Assembly: GCA_021186555.1 (NCBI GenBank)
Contig: JAJKFL010000003.1
Coordinates: forward strand, 29,996,908 to 30,060,907
From: Reticulitermes speratus
Lineage: Eukaryota > Arthropoda > Insecta > Blattodea > Rhinotermitidae
Length of the DNA: 64,000 bases
Direction: 5' to 3'
Shown here: positions 22,571 through 33,120 of the stretch, in pieces
Position numbering within the stretch: position 1 is the first letter of the stretch
Layout: every line of letters starts with the position of its first letter
Notes under the pieces: generated by a model
Database searches by the model: none
What the model was told of the DNA's origin: nothing
What the model saw: only the letters and a program-made list of their open reading frames with translations
Translations under genes and position numbers: made by a program

Positions 22571-24645
22571 TTATTGAGAACTTCGTGCTCTTAGGATATT
22601 TATGTCCTGTGGCCAACCAACATGCGGGGTAATTAAAGACAAACACTTAGTAAAAATTCTAAGATAAACTTGTATTTTACGTAGCGGAGCAATGAAAGTA
22701 GTTAACAACTGTGAAAGTCATGTGAAGACTAGTAGAACGGAAAGCTTAGTTTTCCATCACTTCCGTTCTCCTGGCTGAAATATGTGCACTCCTGTTAGAA
22801 CAAATACGTACAGTGAAGTTCTAATTCAACTCCAACGCATTACGCAGTGTGATGGAAACTGAAAATTGAAATACCATCGTACGTGGCAAAAATGATTAGT
22901 AATGGAACTACACACAGATAATTTTCGGAAAACAACGAACTCCCGCCTCGCCATCACTTTAGTTCCTCTGCCGGCTGGCTTTACGCCAGATATGGCCTTC
23001 AAGGCCCAGGACATTGTGATCGGTTGAAAACAAATTACTTAGTGAGAAACGCCACTGACCGTGTTCTGTTGCAGGAGCGCAGGAATTACGGTTGGTCTGT
23101 ATGCATATTAGCTCTGTATAGTAGGCCTACCTTGTTCTCCGTTTTTCTAAGCAGCAGAATCTTTCTCCCCTGCCTTTTTATACGAATTCTGTAATACTGA
23201 ATAATTCATTACTAGGCCACGAATCATTACTTGAGTCATGTACCGAGCTCTTGGTACGATGAACACTGGCTTTGTCGAGATTTTTCACAAGTGGGGATAC
23301 AGAATTTGATGTGGCGGTAGTTGTTGGGAGAAGGGGTGGTTGTAAAGAAAAACCTCCACCCACTTTTCTATCTTTTCCACTCCCTGAAATTCACATTACG
23401 GCCCTACTTGTTTAGTAAGGGTGGCTTGACTAGCACACGGGGATGTTTCTACCACTAACAACACCCTCCCTGCCACCCACATACAAAACTACCCTCTACC
23501 GTAACAACTCTAAAAAATTTCTGAAGGGAAGTTTTCCCTCATTTGTCTCAGCAGCGTTGACAGTTTGCTTGAAAATGGCTTCCTCTTTCACTTTTGCATT
23601 TTCTGTATACATTCGTCTAATGTAGGCCTATTATTATACAACGAGCATCACTTTTCGAGCAGAATGAATTTATCATTAGTATTGTGCTAGGGGTAACTGC
23701 CACCATTCCTGATCTGAATTAAGGAGTCTCACAGCTCTTTGTGACAGTGCAGTCTGTTAGTTCTGATAAACACTCTTCCTTTCCAAACGAAAAACCATGT
23801 GACAGAAACTAAGGCTAGACACGATTATTCAGTGCTAAAATCTTTCGAAATGTCGGTAAAGTAGCCTACTACACGAGTGCATTTAACAGAAAGACAGACA
23901 TAAAAAATTGAGGCCGAATCTTGTCAAACGCAGAAAGCAAAAATGTTGTTAAATGTTTACGTATTGCCACAGGGTAAACAATAACAAGTATCACGTAGCT
24001 GGTATGTGCACTTTCAGGAACGTGAGGAAAACTTTGGTTTACCACAGTACATAATGTATTAATATTAGGTAAACTAGGCAAAGAAATGTAAAATAGCATA
24101 ATAACATCACACATATAAAAGTACAATTGTTTCATTCAGTACGAATTGACCTTTTCATACTATAATAATTTACCATAATTAAAAGATGCTTTACATTAAC
24201 CTTCCTATTGCTAAGTTGATGCATGACACTGCATATCCTGCGAAAACTTACTGCAAAAAGGGTTCATAATTACTTAGGCACGAGCGAAGACAGTACTTTA
24301 AATGTTCATCGGTCACAGAGCTTCGGTATCTTGATTTAATTATCTTCATCTGAGAGAAGGCTTCTTCGCGGAGGTGGAAAATAAATGTTGATAGAGACCA
24401 AAAACGCGACCACGATCAACTGGTAGATCGCGATCGACTGTTAGGCCAACTCTGGCATATGATGTCCCAACCACCGGCAGTTTGCACTGTACCTTACGGC
24501 TGACAACCTTAAATCACAGCAGTGGATTCATCGCAAAGTAATCGCCGAGAACTGGTGAAGTGATAATCAGCACTCAAAACAAGAACAAGAAAGCACATAA
24601 AATTAAGTTAAATACTGTGCTCTCCGTCAAGCTCACTGCCGGGTC
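22571..24645. other. Unassigned region
   Basis: About 2 kb with short frames only. A fragment 'cgaaatgtcggtaaag' near 23847 may be a relic of the hammerhead-like family. Confidence 0.4.
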
Positions 24646-24649
24646 AGAG

Positions 24650-24925
24650 GTGAATCCCCAACTGAGGGTCAAAGTTGTGATGTCGTGTTCTGCTGACGAT
24701 TCAAGTCTTCTGGGATGTTCTGCTGTGTCGCTTGGTAAACAGTTCAAAAATGTTCAAAGGACCGTAGTGCTTCCATCTTCAATGTCAAGCAGACTACTTG
24801 ACCTTGAATATGGAGGCAGCAAGCTCCTTCTCACATTCGGCGACTGTTTACTAATCGACAGGGCGTCATATTTCGGGAGACTTGAATCCTCATCAACTCG
24901 GCTGTAAGAACCTGAAACCTAGCAC
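24650..24925. repeat. Fold-back repeat, diverged arms (source of a false 115-codon frame)
   Basis: Outward from about 24792, both arms carry, in order, ttgaaNatggaRgc, 'ctgtttac', a 'cgaca' block, a 'catcccagaagacttgaat'-like block and 'tca..ac'. The minus arm spans about 24650-24790 and the plus arm 24795-24925. The CTGAAGA core has decayed to TTGAAGA/TTGAATA. The plus-strand frame at 24560-24907 lies across both arms and should not be called a gene. Confidence 0.65.
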
Positions 24926-25250
24926 CTACTCAGCCAGCCACAAGTTAAAGCTCTTACCATGTACAGCTAACACCATTGATATTCTCTTTACGTTAAGTTA
25001 TATCTAACAGCACATAGAGCGCCTTTATTTGCTTCCACAGCAAATATGATACATGACAAGTAGCTGTATCACCAGAACACGGTATATCGGCAAATGAACA
25101 GTTGCTTTATTTCAGAATTATGTTATATAATAAACCTGCTGAGGTACCTCTTTCAGCCGTAGTTTTCTTAAAATAACCTGCACTGAAATAATTCCACTCT
25201 TAATTTCTTACATAACACACATATAATGAAGTCTTACACAGTGTTTGTAA
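24926..25250. other. Unassigned spacer
   Basis: AT-rich, nothing recognised. Confidence 0.4.
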
Positions 25251-25292
25251 ATATTATATATATATATAGTATAGTATATATAGTATATTATA
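25251..25292. repeat. (TA)n microsatellite, interrupted
   Basis: Runs of tatata interrupted by tagta units, directly beside a SINE-E insertion. Confidence 0.9.
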
Positions 25293-25298
25293 TTAATC

Positions 25299-25453
25299 CT
25301 CTACTGTATGTAAAGGTAAAGGTAAAGCAACCCCATTACAGGCCTAGACAGGCCCTGAGGGGTCCAGGAGGTTGAGGCTCCCAGATTTGTAGACAATCGG
25401 CACATGAAGGTGGTAAGGTTGTCAGCCCTACGCACCGGCCTCTACTGCATGTA
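25299..25453 (-). mobile_element. SINE-E, 5'-truncated, with 14-bp target-site duplication
   Basis: The flanks ctctactgtatgta (25299-25312) and ctctactgcatgta (25440-25453) differ at one base and are a target-site duplication, proof of retroposition. The body 25313-25439 carries the family blocks 'aatcggcacatgaaggtgg' and 'ctacgcaccggcc' and ends on the left in two or three aggtaa repeats, the family's 3' tail. The element lacks its tRNA head, so it was truncated on integration. Confidence 0.85.
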
Positions 25454-26520
25454 CCATCAATAAATGTTGTAAAAATACAAAACAGTAAGACGACACCATC
25501 TTAGCTTATCCATAAATATTAACTTAGGTCTACTACAAGAAACAAATAAAAATTACTCCTATTGGGACCTAAAATTCATTCCAGGTTCTATAAACGAAAT
25601 ACGACACAACTCCTGTGTAACAAACCGCCGAAATCCCTCACGGTTTAGACCTGTAAATTTCGAACAGATCGCTTTCTGCAGTGGATCGCAAGCTTTCTTA
25701 GCAACGAAACGGTGGACAGGGAATTCCATTATGCATTACGGCGCATCTGATCTCCTAGTAACAAGTCGACAGTGGGGTTGAAGGCAAACGAGGAGGCATG
25801 AGGAATTATTATTATATCAGAATATACCCTGGAAATTAAAGAACCACTCAAAAAATTCAAAATAAGTGATTTACATGCATTTGACTTTCGGAAAACAGAG
25901 AAATAGACCTTTCACACCTTTTATAATACAACATTGAAGTTAGGTTTTGTGGTAGTTACAAAACAAATGAATGAATGTATTTATTTATTTACTTTTGTGT
26001 GTTCGAAGTTTTTAAATAAAACCACATAAACATAACGTTTTCAATGCTGCCATGTGAGCAGGCGCACAACAATAAAATTTCGTGCACACTCATTCAGCTG
26101 CCGGTACTGCACCTAAAGAAACACAAACCTGCAGCAGTCTAGTCTGCAAGATGCAATGGCTCGCACAAAACTCATGCTGCTAATGCGGATGAATTTAATG
26201 TGCATAAACGTGGCTTCGTGAGAGCGGGCGAGGTTTGCTCCTTCACCTACGGCTCGCGTCACGTCACATATCCTGTGTCGTGGGGGCCGTGGCTTGCAGG
26301 AAGAGACAGAGACGGAATGACCCGTGATTGGGCTGTTGACTCAACACATGAGGCTGATTGTCGACGCGTGCCATTACAGATGTGGGCGGATATAGTGGTC
26401 CTGAGGCCAGGGGTGTACAGTACCATTCCTTATTTAAGACTTCACCAGCATGATTAATTTAATTAATTGATTATCAAATGACAATGTCAGTAGCTCCAAA
26501 TATAAAGAGTCGCATTATAA
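25454..26520. other. Unassigned region with a GC-richer island
   Basis: 25454-26190 is AT-rich. 26200-26430 is clearly richer in G+C and CpG, with an 85-codon frame (26200-26457) that I do not recognise. No splice or promoter proof. Confidence 0.35.
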
Positions 26521-26524
26521 AATT

Positions 26525-26697
26525 ATGAGTGAATAATGAACTGCAAAGGATAAGGAAGGAAGCAGCAATTGCATACTCGAAGGTACTACCACATTTCCCT
26601 TAAAGGACTGGGGAAAGCGACGAATACCCCAGTCATGATTTGAAACCCAGACCTCCCGAATCTGAAACAGAGTGCTAACCGCTTGACTGCTCCGTTT
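26525..26697 (-). mobile_element. SINE-G copy (tRNA-like head)
   Basis: Read on the reverse strand: 'cagtcaagcggttagcac', box B-like ggtttcaaatca, then 'gactggggtattcgtcgc' and 'cttccttccttatccttt'. Only copy of this type recognised in the window. Its 5' end abuts the 5' end of a plus-strand SINE-A copy. Confidence 0.6.
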
Positions 26698-26699
26698 GA

Positions 26700-26930
26700 T
26701 GTGACCGGTTAGAATCTACGGGATGAACGACCGGGGTTCGACTCCGGACTAGGTTATTTCTCCCCGACACCAAGGTCAAATCTGCTCTGGGAACCTCTAG
26801 CCTCCTGTTCAGGTACTGAGGATCCTTTTGCAGTGAAGCGGTCAGTCTTCACACTGAGTACCTAACTCCATCTAGTGCCCAGGTTAATAATGCGTGGAGC
26901 TACAGCTCCACTCACCCAATCTTCTTCACG
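26700..26930 (+). mobile_element. SINE-A-related copy
   Basis: Head 'gtgaccggttagaatc' with a canonical box B (ggggttcgactccgg), then 'cctcctgttcaggtactgag', 'gtgaagcggtcagtc' and the family tail 'ccatctagtgcccaggttaa' with 'gtggagctacagctccact'. Head-to-head with the SINE-G copy. Confidence 0.7.
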
Positions 26931-27949
26931 GCGTGGTGCTTAAGCAACGTTTACCTTGTCGGTACTGAACGCTGCGGTTGAGTGATTACCACTCCTTATT
27001 TACAAGGTATAGTTTCACAAGAATTTCCTGTAGCAACGCAGTGTTTTGCTTAAGTCTCTCCTTCATAGTAACATATTGTAATTGGCTGAAGAGACTGTCA
27101 GATGTTAGAAACGGAAGGTTAAACAGCAGACATGCCCCAGATGTCGAATTCGTTCGTAGGTATATATGATAAAGAGATAGCCTTACGTATGCCGGCGTTA
27201 GTAAATAGGCAGCACGAATGAAGAGAGGCTGATCTAATGCTTCAAGTACGGGATATTACACGTATATAGTGCTGATTGGTCAGGCAGTCGTGGACAGTTT
27301 TATGTTAAGTCACTCTTGTGCAGGAACTTAAATAAAGTACGCACTTATGTTCAGGCTATACCGGCACACACAGCTGCTTGTTGGAAATAACTCCTGGTAA
27401 GCATGAAGTGACAGTTTCCAAAGTCCAGCTTAATGAAGACTGCCATACGAGCTGCAGAAACAGCACGTGGGAACAGGCGTACGTCCCTTGTGAAATCTTG
27501 GAGAAATGGCTGGGCACAACAGTGCGTTAAACGTGACGAGAAATGCATTCAGAGCTTTCATAGGGAAACCTCTTGTAAAACAACCACTTTGAAGAAGGAG
27601 AAGTAAATTGGAGGATCACATGAAGACACGTATTAGGGAAGCCGGTTTTGAGGATGGGAGGTGGGTGAATGTGGGTCAGGATCTATACAAGGGCGGACTT
27701 TGGTATTACCGCTGCATAACGTCGGGGTCGTGCTGAGTGTTAGATAATGGGCAGGACTGTGGTGTGTGCGTGTACAAACACGTTGCCTACATACAGCACA
27801 CAAAACAGTACATGTATGTACCACGTATGTGTATTTTCAAAACAATGCTTCAGGAATTAGCCTAATATCGTAGACCCAAGGCCGTATAGCGCAGACACTC
27901 GATTCATCGATATAAACACGATAATAGATTAATAACGCGATAATAACAA
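26931..27949. other. Unassigned region
   Basis: Short frames without domains. No repeat family recognised. Confidence 0.4.
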
Positions 27950-27950
27950 C

Positions 27951-27982
<32 letters not shown>

Positions 27983-28260
27983 GGTAAAGTTCTAGAACAG
28001 GCCATGAAGGCCCAGAGGGAAAGTAGAGGTATAGCTCTACTCTTTCTTTAACCCTGGCAATAGATGAGGGTGGATGGTCAACTCCAAGCCCCGGCCGCTT
28101 TACCCCCGGGAAAGAGACCCGGTACCCATTGTATAGGAGGCTGGATGGGCGCCAGGGCTGGTCTGGACGGCTGCGGAAAATCTCGCCCCCACCGGGATTC
28201 GATCCCCGGACCGTCCAGCCCGTAGCGAGTCGCTATACCGACTACGCTATCCCGGCCCAC
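27950..28260 (-). mobile_element. SINE-A, complete copy with (TTA)n tail
   Basis: The best SINE-A in the window. On the reverse strand: box A (tagcgtagtcggtatagcg), box B (ggggatcgaatccc), a body with 'accagccctggcgccca', 'caatgggtaccgggtct' and 'aaagcggccggggcttgg', then 'gagtagagctatacctctac' and 'ggccttcatggcctg', ending in a (TTA)n tail (27950-27982 on the plus strand as aat repeats). Related copies: 46278, 49847, 57046. Conceptual translation gives the familiar pseudo-protein 'SVVGIATRYGLDGPGIESR', which is a SINE and not a gene. Confidence 0.9.
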
Positions 28261-28552
28261 ATTATTAGACCTATATAATATATAATTATATTATTATCAT
28301 TATCATTATCATCCACATTCCTTACTTCACAAGAGTTTAGCTGGTTCTCAAAACAGTTCGGTCTCACTGAACAAGCACTTCTTACTCACTGTTCTGCCAA
28401 AAACATTCTGGCTATACGGCATGTATTACGTATTACTGCTTTCTGTAGTATAATATATAGGCCATGGCGAAGATTAAGCAGTTTTAAACTTTCGAGTAAT
28501 TTGTTTGAAATAATACACGTTGTGGATAATACTAGTGGCATTATATAGGCCA

Positions 28553-28554
<2 letters not shown>

Positions 28555-28590
<36 letters not shown>
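28555..28590. repeat. (TTA)n microsatellite
   Basis: Twelve uninterrupted units. Possibly the tail of a lost retroelement. Confidence 0.9.
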
Positions 28591-28591
<1 letters not shown>

Positions 28592-28837
28592 CAATACAGG
28601 TTTTCAGATTTCACGGCGATTGTTGATCAATCAACGGTAAAGAGAAAGGCGCCACGTACATAATGCATGGCGAGAAGGGGAAATACGAACAGGACGAAAC
28701 ACAAAACCTGAAGGGTCTACGCCATTTTGAAGACGTCGAAGTAGACAGAGGTTAATATTAAAATCGATGTGCACGTTGTAGATCGGATTAAACTGTTTCA
28801 AGGCAGGGTCAAATAACGGACTTTAGTGAAGACGGAA

Positions 28838-29055
28838 ATTAACTTCCTGGTTGTGAAGATTACTGTCTTCTGATATGCGACACCATGTTATTTGGTAGAT
28901 GTTTGGAGGAACCTGCTGTCTCCTCTTCTACCTTGAAGATGGAGGCAGCAGGTTCCTCCAAAATTTGGTAGCTATCTACCAAATAACATAGTGTAGAATA
29001 CCACATTACACGGCTTCATATCCCAGAAGACAGGAATCTTCACAATGTTCACCGT
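28838..29055. repeat. Fold-back repeat of the hammerhead-like family
   Basis: Both arms read outward from about 28930: 'gcagcaggttcctccaaa', 'tctaccaaataacat', then 'cagaagacaggaatcttcac' (plus arm) or 'cagaagacagtaatcttcac' (minus arm). The plus arm is longer and contains TTGAAGA at 28937 and a 'cttcatatcccag' block missing from the minus arm. GAAAC has decayed to CAAAA. Confidence 0.75.
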
Positions 29056-29879
29056 CGTAACATTAAATCTAAAAATTCTCAGATTCTGTAAGAGGAGGGT
29101 ATTTGCTGACCATCCGAGCAACTAATAGCTTTAGAAGCGTCATTTCAAATTTAAAAAAAAAAACTGTACAAATGTGTAAAATAAAACGGGCCTCTGAAGC
29201 ACAAAATGTAATCAAGCTGTGTCACACAATGCTAAAAATTTCGCCTTACGTTTGTGGTCATAAACGAGCAATCAGTTCCACTGTCAGTACTTTGTAAACG
29301 GCTCATAAGTGAATGAACAGAATTGTTATAGGCCAATTGCGAGCACGGAACGAGGCGGAAGAGTCGGACGCTCTTCCCGTCAAGTCAGGCCGTTGTTCAT
29401 TTCACAGCTGCATTGTCTAGAAAACTCATTGGACATGACATAGACTACAAGCAGCTGGGCACCCACCCCTCAAAACATCCTGACAAAAATTGAGGTGTTA
29501 TATATGCTGCTATTATGACTGCCTTAGAATCAACGCGCACACACACATAATACGTATCGCGTGGTCGGACATTTGATGGCGCACTTCCTTTCATTCACCA
29601 ATCTTTCTCTTCCGTCAAGACATTATAACCAATCACAGCCTTCATACTGTCATTCCTGACCAATCATAGTCAAGATTCTAGATTCTCTGTGGAGACCCAC
29701 GTAATCAATGCGCAGCGCTTGTTAAACACGTGCAGTCCTGGAATGTTATCTCATTATAGTGCCACGCAGGGCTTCCAAACAGTGCCCCGACTTCTGCCCG
29801 GAACATGGAGAAAGTATGTTCCTCGGAATCACTGGTCAGATCTGCCCATCTATCGGACTTTACGGTATCAACATAAAAG
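29056..29879. other. Unassigned region
   Basis: Contains two CCAAT-like words (29633, 29665) but no transcription unit that I can support. Confidence 0.4.
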
Positions 29880-29942
29880 ACTAACTAACTGACTGACTGA
29901 CTGACTAACTAACTAACTAACTAACTGTCCGACTGACTAACC
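29880..29942. repeat. (AACT/GACT)n tetranucleotide tail
   Basis: About fifteen AACT or GACT units. Read on the reverse strand this is the TTAG-type 3' tail seen at L3 LINE ends (1-135, 62000, 42160). It may belong to the L3 copy on the right, now split from it by the L2 insertion. Confidence 0.85.
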
Positions 29943-30293
29943 ATTCATTCTGCAGTCTGTCTTACGACAGGTCCGTAGCCTCTTCCAAAGCGAGTTCTCA
30001 ACAGTGTGCGATCTATTGCTTCCTCTTTCAATTTCCTGTACCTTCTCTTTTCCTTAAGGTCATCCAGTAGCTGCTTACGTCTTCTCCTTCGTCTTCCCGT
30101 CATTTCTATGCTTCCTTCTAACTTTCCTTCAATCACTTGTTTCAGAAGGCAGTTTCTAAGCAAGATGTGACCAATCCATTTAGCCTTTCTTCTTCTTATT
30201 GTACTTGTATGTAGGATATTCTTCTCCTCCTTGACTCTGTATAATACTTCTTCATTTCTCACACGATCGGTCCAACTGATCTTCTCCATTCTG
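29943..30293 (-). pseudogene. LINE family L2 reverse-transcriptase C-terminal end, open frame
   Basis: A 114-codon uninterrupted frame on the reverse strand begins MEKISWTDRVRNEEVLYRVK and contains KWIGHILLRN and a basic RRRRRRK cluster, ending GPVVRQTAE. The 'WTDRVRNEEVLxRVKE..KWIGHxLRxN' pattern is the conserved region after the reverse-transcriptase fingers/palm in this arthropod LINE family. 5'-truncated: catalytic domain absent. The unbroken frame suggests it is younger than the copy at 35235, which is interrupted. Confidence 0.8.
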
Positions 30294-30307
30294 AATAAGC
30301 AGCCAAC

Positions 30308-30540
30308 AAAATAATGTTGCAGAGTCCTTCTTGAGAAGCTAACACCGGTAGTCCTTCAGCCACTTAAATTCCCAGCATTGAATGGTATCTGAAGTTTCAT
30401 CACCGTCTTCATAACAGCCCGCCATTTGTCCCTATTCTAAGCCAGATAATTATAGCCCAAGCCTTCCCATCCTCTTTAAGATTATCCTACCATCTGGGTC
30501 TAGGCCTTCAAAGAAGTATTTTCTTCAGAACAAGACGACT
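30308..30540 (-). mobile_element. LINE family L3 3' end
   Basis: 'gagtccttcttgagaagctaac', 'cagcccgccatttgtccc' and 'aagattatcctaccatctgg' match the 62.0-62.3 kb copy in order. It lies in the same orientation as the L2 fragment on its left, consistent with L2 having landed in the L3 tail. Confidence 0.7.
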
Positions 30541-32905
30541 GTACTATAAATCTTCATTGATGCGACACCCTCAAATATTGGGTAGGCGAGCACCTGCAAA
30601 TATGAAAACATTACACTAAATGAGTAGTCATAAACTGTCGACAATGCTGTGCTCCCCATTTTGGGGTTTGGGCGGCAGAACAACAACTGTAAGAAACTAC
30701 AAAGGGAAGATCAGTAGCTACAGAGAACCATCCTTGGTGGAGGTCGCACGTACCTGATGGTGAAATTTCGGGATTAATAAAGTAAGGAGAATTCATGACC
30801 AAAGGCATAACTAATCAGTTTTTATGAAGGTCTTCGAATCAGGTAGTTGGAAAGGGTACGCGAATTATTCGCAGAGAATAGAGGAAGAAATCAGAAAAAC
30901 GGGAAGAGCAAAACGTCACGTGCAAACACGGGCGAGCTGTTTACAGAAGCACAACAAGAACTGAACACAAGGATTCTTCTTCTTATATTTCTTCTTATTC
31001 AGCGGTAACGGATTGAGGTCCGGTTCGGAATTAATTCTTCGGGAACATCTGGCTGTAGGCCTATTCCTTGAGCGGAGGATCATCAGTTTCGAAAGTCTTC
31101 CTAAACACACCAACGCGCGGGTACAACCATGTATCCATGATACAAGCGGAACTCAAAGCAGAGACTCGAGTGTTCGAGAGGACAGATAAATCTTTAACTA
31201 TGTAAGGCCATGGGGGAGAGTCTTTAATAAGAAGCTTGTTCGTCGATTAGCTGGCCACGACACTGTGCACCTTCCGGTGGGCTGTTGTGTGGAAGGTCAA
31301 CCACAACAATGTATAAAAGATGCATCTTTGCTCTCTTCTTCACAGACTGATAAGTAATAATTGGTGATAAAAATTAACAATAGTAGAGTGATGATGAAGA
31401 ACATAATAGTAATAATAGTAATAATCTTAACACCATTACATAGGCATTTCGGAAGCAATAATTACGGCAGACGGCCATTCTGGGAAGAGCACACAGTTTA
31501 AGGAAAATCCTGAAACAGCAGTTCGCTTAATGTCAAATGTATTTCCCAAGAAGCCACTATATGTTGAGACCTAAAGACAATTCTGGTAACCATGGATATA
31601 TCTTGTAAGTTTCTGGTAAAAGTTAATAATAATAATAAATCGTGAAGGGCAATGAATTGTTAGTTTGTCGAGTAGTAGTTGATGTAGGCTTATTTATAAG
31701 GTAACGTTTATAAGGTAAAGAAATGCAAGCACTTAGGCGTCAACCAACAACCTGGTGCGCAAGTTCAGAAAAACAATTGGAACAGCGTTAACTGCCACAA
31801 TTACCTGCGTATAGCAAAGCGTTTTCAGTTTTCCTCATTTACAGTAACTCAACTTATTCGCATAATTGAAGTGAATCACTTTTAAAAATTACATCATGGA
31901 CTTAACTGAACTTACAAATCACGTTTAACAATTTGCCTAAAGTTTTGGTAGGCGTAGTCTATAAGCCCAGCTGAAACCCTAGCAGTAACGTACAGGCATA
32001 TAAGCAGTTCCTCGTTTTGTAAATGAAGCCAGGCAATCACTGCTATGGTAACCTTTCTAGCTCTGAAATAAATAGTAGCAAGTTGCACACATGGTCGAAC
32101 GCGTCTCTAAAATGAGTTCGGATGCGACTTGGAACAACCCGTGGCACATTCATATGACGCGACTGTACCCTGAGCAACAAAACCAAATTATTAACTTTTC
32201 AATCTCCCCTTCACTTGCAATATGGCAAATATCTTGCAGCAGCCCACTTGACATCCTTCTCTCAGAATCATAACTCCTCATTTAGTTCTCCTTCCACACC
32301 TTCCGCCCTCAATAAATCAACCATAAGTGACCTGCCTCATATGACCTGACGCCTTCTCGTGTCTAGTGGATAATTAGTGCTGAAGCCAGCACTGCATTTT
32401 TCATCTCGATGTGCTCCTATTAAAATAACAGGCTGTACATCCACTCATCCAAATGTTTGACAAGGACCGCGTCCCTCTTGTTGTATACAGAACCTTCTGA
32501 GCTCTTTGTAACACAAGCTTTAACATTCAAAATTCTGCATTTTGCCCAAATGCTCTATTTATGAACTCGCAGGAAACAAACAGCGATTATATCCGTATAC
32601 ATAGTTAACCAGCTGATATTCGTAATCGGGACGCAGTTTTGTATTTTCTGTGAGGTATGAAGTAAATTTTTGTATATTCCTAGAAACGCCTAGAAAACGG
32701 AGAATTTTTGACAGGAAGAAGATCTGTCAACACCTGAGTTAGTAACCTAGCCAAGCCATAATTATAAATGATTTGACAATAACCACGTGGTAGTCCCTGG
32801 AATGTCAAAAGTGCGAAGAAATCGCAATATAAAATCTCAGAGACAGTTACGTTTATAACAAGACTTAGTCGCTAGTAAATTCCTTCCATTCTCTATAAGT
32901 GAAAA
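30541..32905. other. Unassigned region
   Basis: 2.4 kb with small frames only (65 codons or fewer). The stretch 30620-30930 looks like eroded coding DNA (few CpG, purine-rich) but I cannot assign it. Confidence 0.4.
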
Positions 32906-32907
32906 GG

Positions 32908-33120
32908 GCCGTGCCATCAGGTGGTTGGTCGTCGGCCTCTCACTGCGGAGAGCCGGTTTCGATCCCACGTCAGCCAATGTGGGATTTGTGGGACTTATAT
33001 TGGAAAAAGTGGCATTGAGTCAAGTTTTTCTTAGAGTATTTCGGGTTTCCCTTGTCAGAATCATTCCACCAATGCACTATACTAAAATTTAATTTATCTG
33101 TCATCTCAACACTTAACAAA
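32908..33120 (+). mobile_element. SINE-C copy, head preserved
   Basis: 'aggtggttggtcgtcggc' and box B ggtttcgatccc (32955-32966), then 'aatgtgggatttgtggg', 'gtggcattgagtcaag' and 'ttcgggtttcccttgtcag'. Ends without the tail seen at 4530. Confidence 0.8.

Noticed and set aside
24560-24907. 115-codon frame with plausible-looking serine/leucine-rich protein
   Set aside because: It spans both arms of a fold-back repeat.
27983-28260. tRNA gene or protein 'SVVGIATRYGLDG..'
   Set aside because: It is the head and pseudo-translation of SINE-A, repeated at 46.5, 49.9 and 57.1 kb.
29633-29670. Paired CCAAT boxes as a promoter
   Set aside because: No TATA, initiator or coding start nearby; the word is common.
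29880-29942. Telomere-like repeat
   Set aside because: The unit is AACT/GACT, not the insect TTAGG; it adjoins LINE 3' ends.
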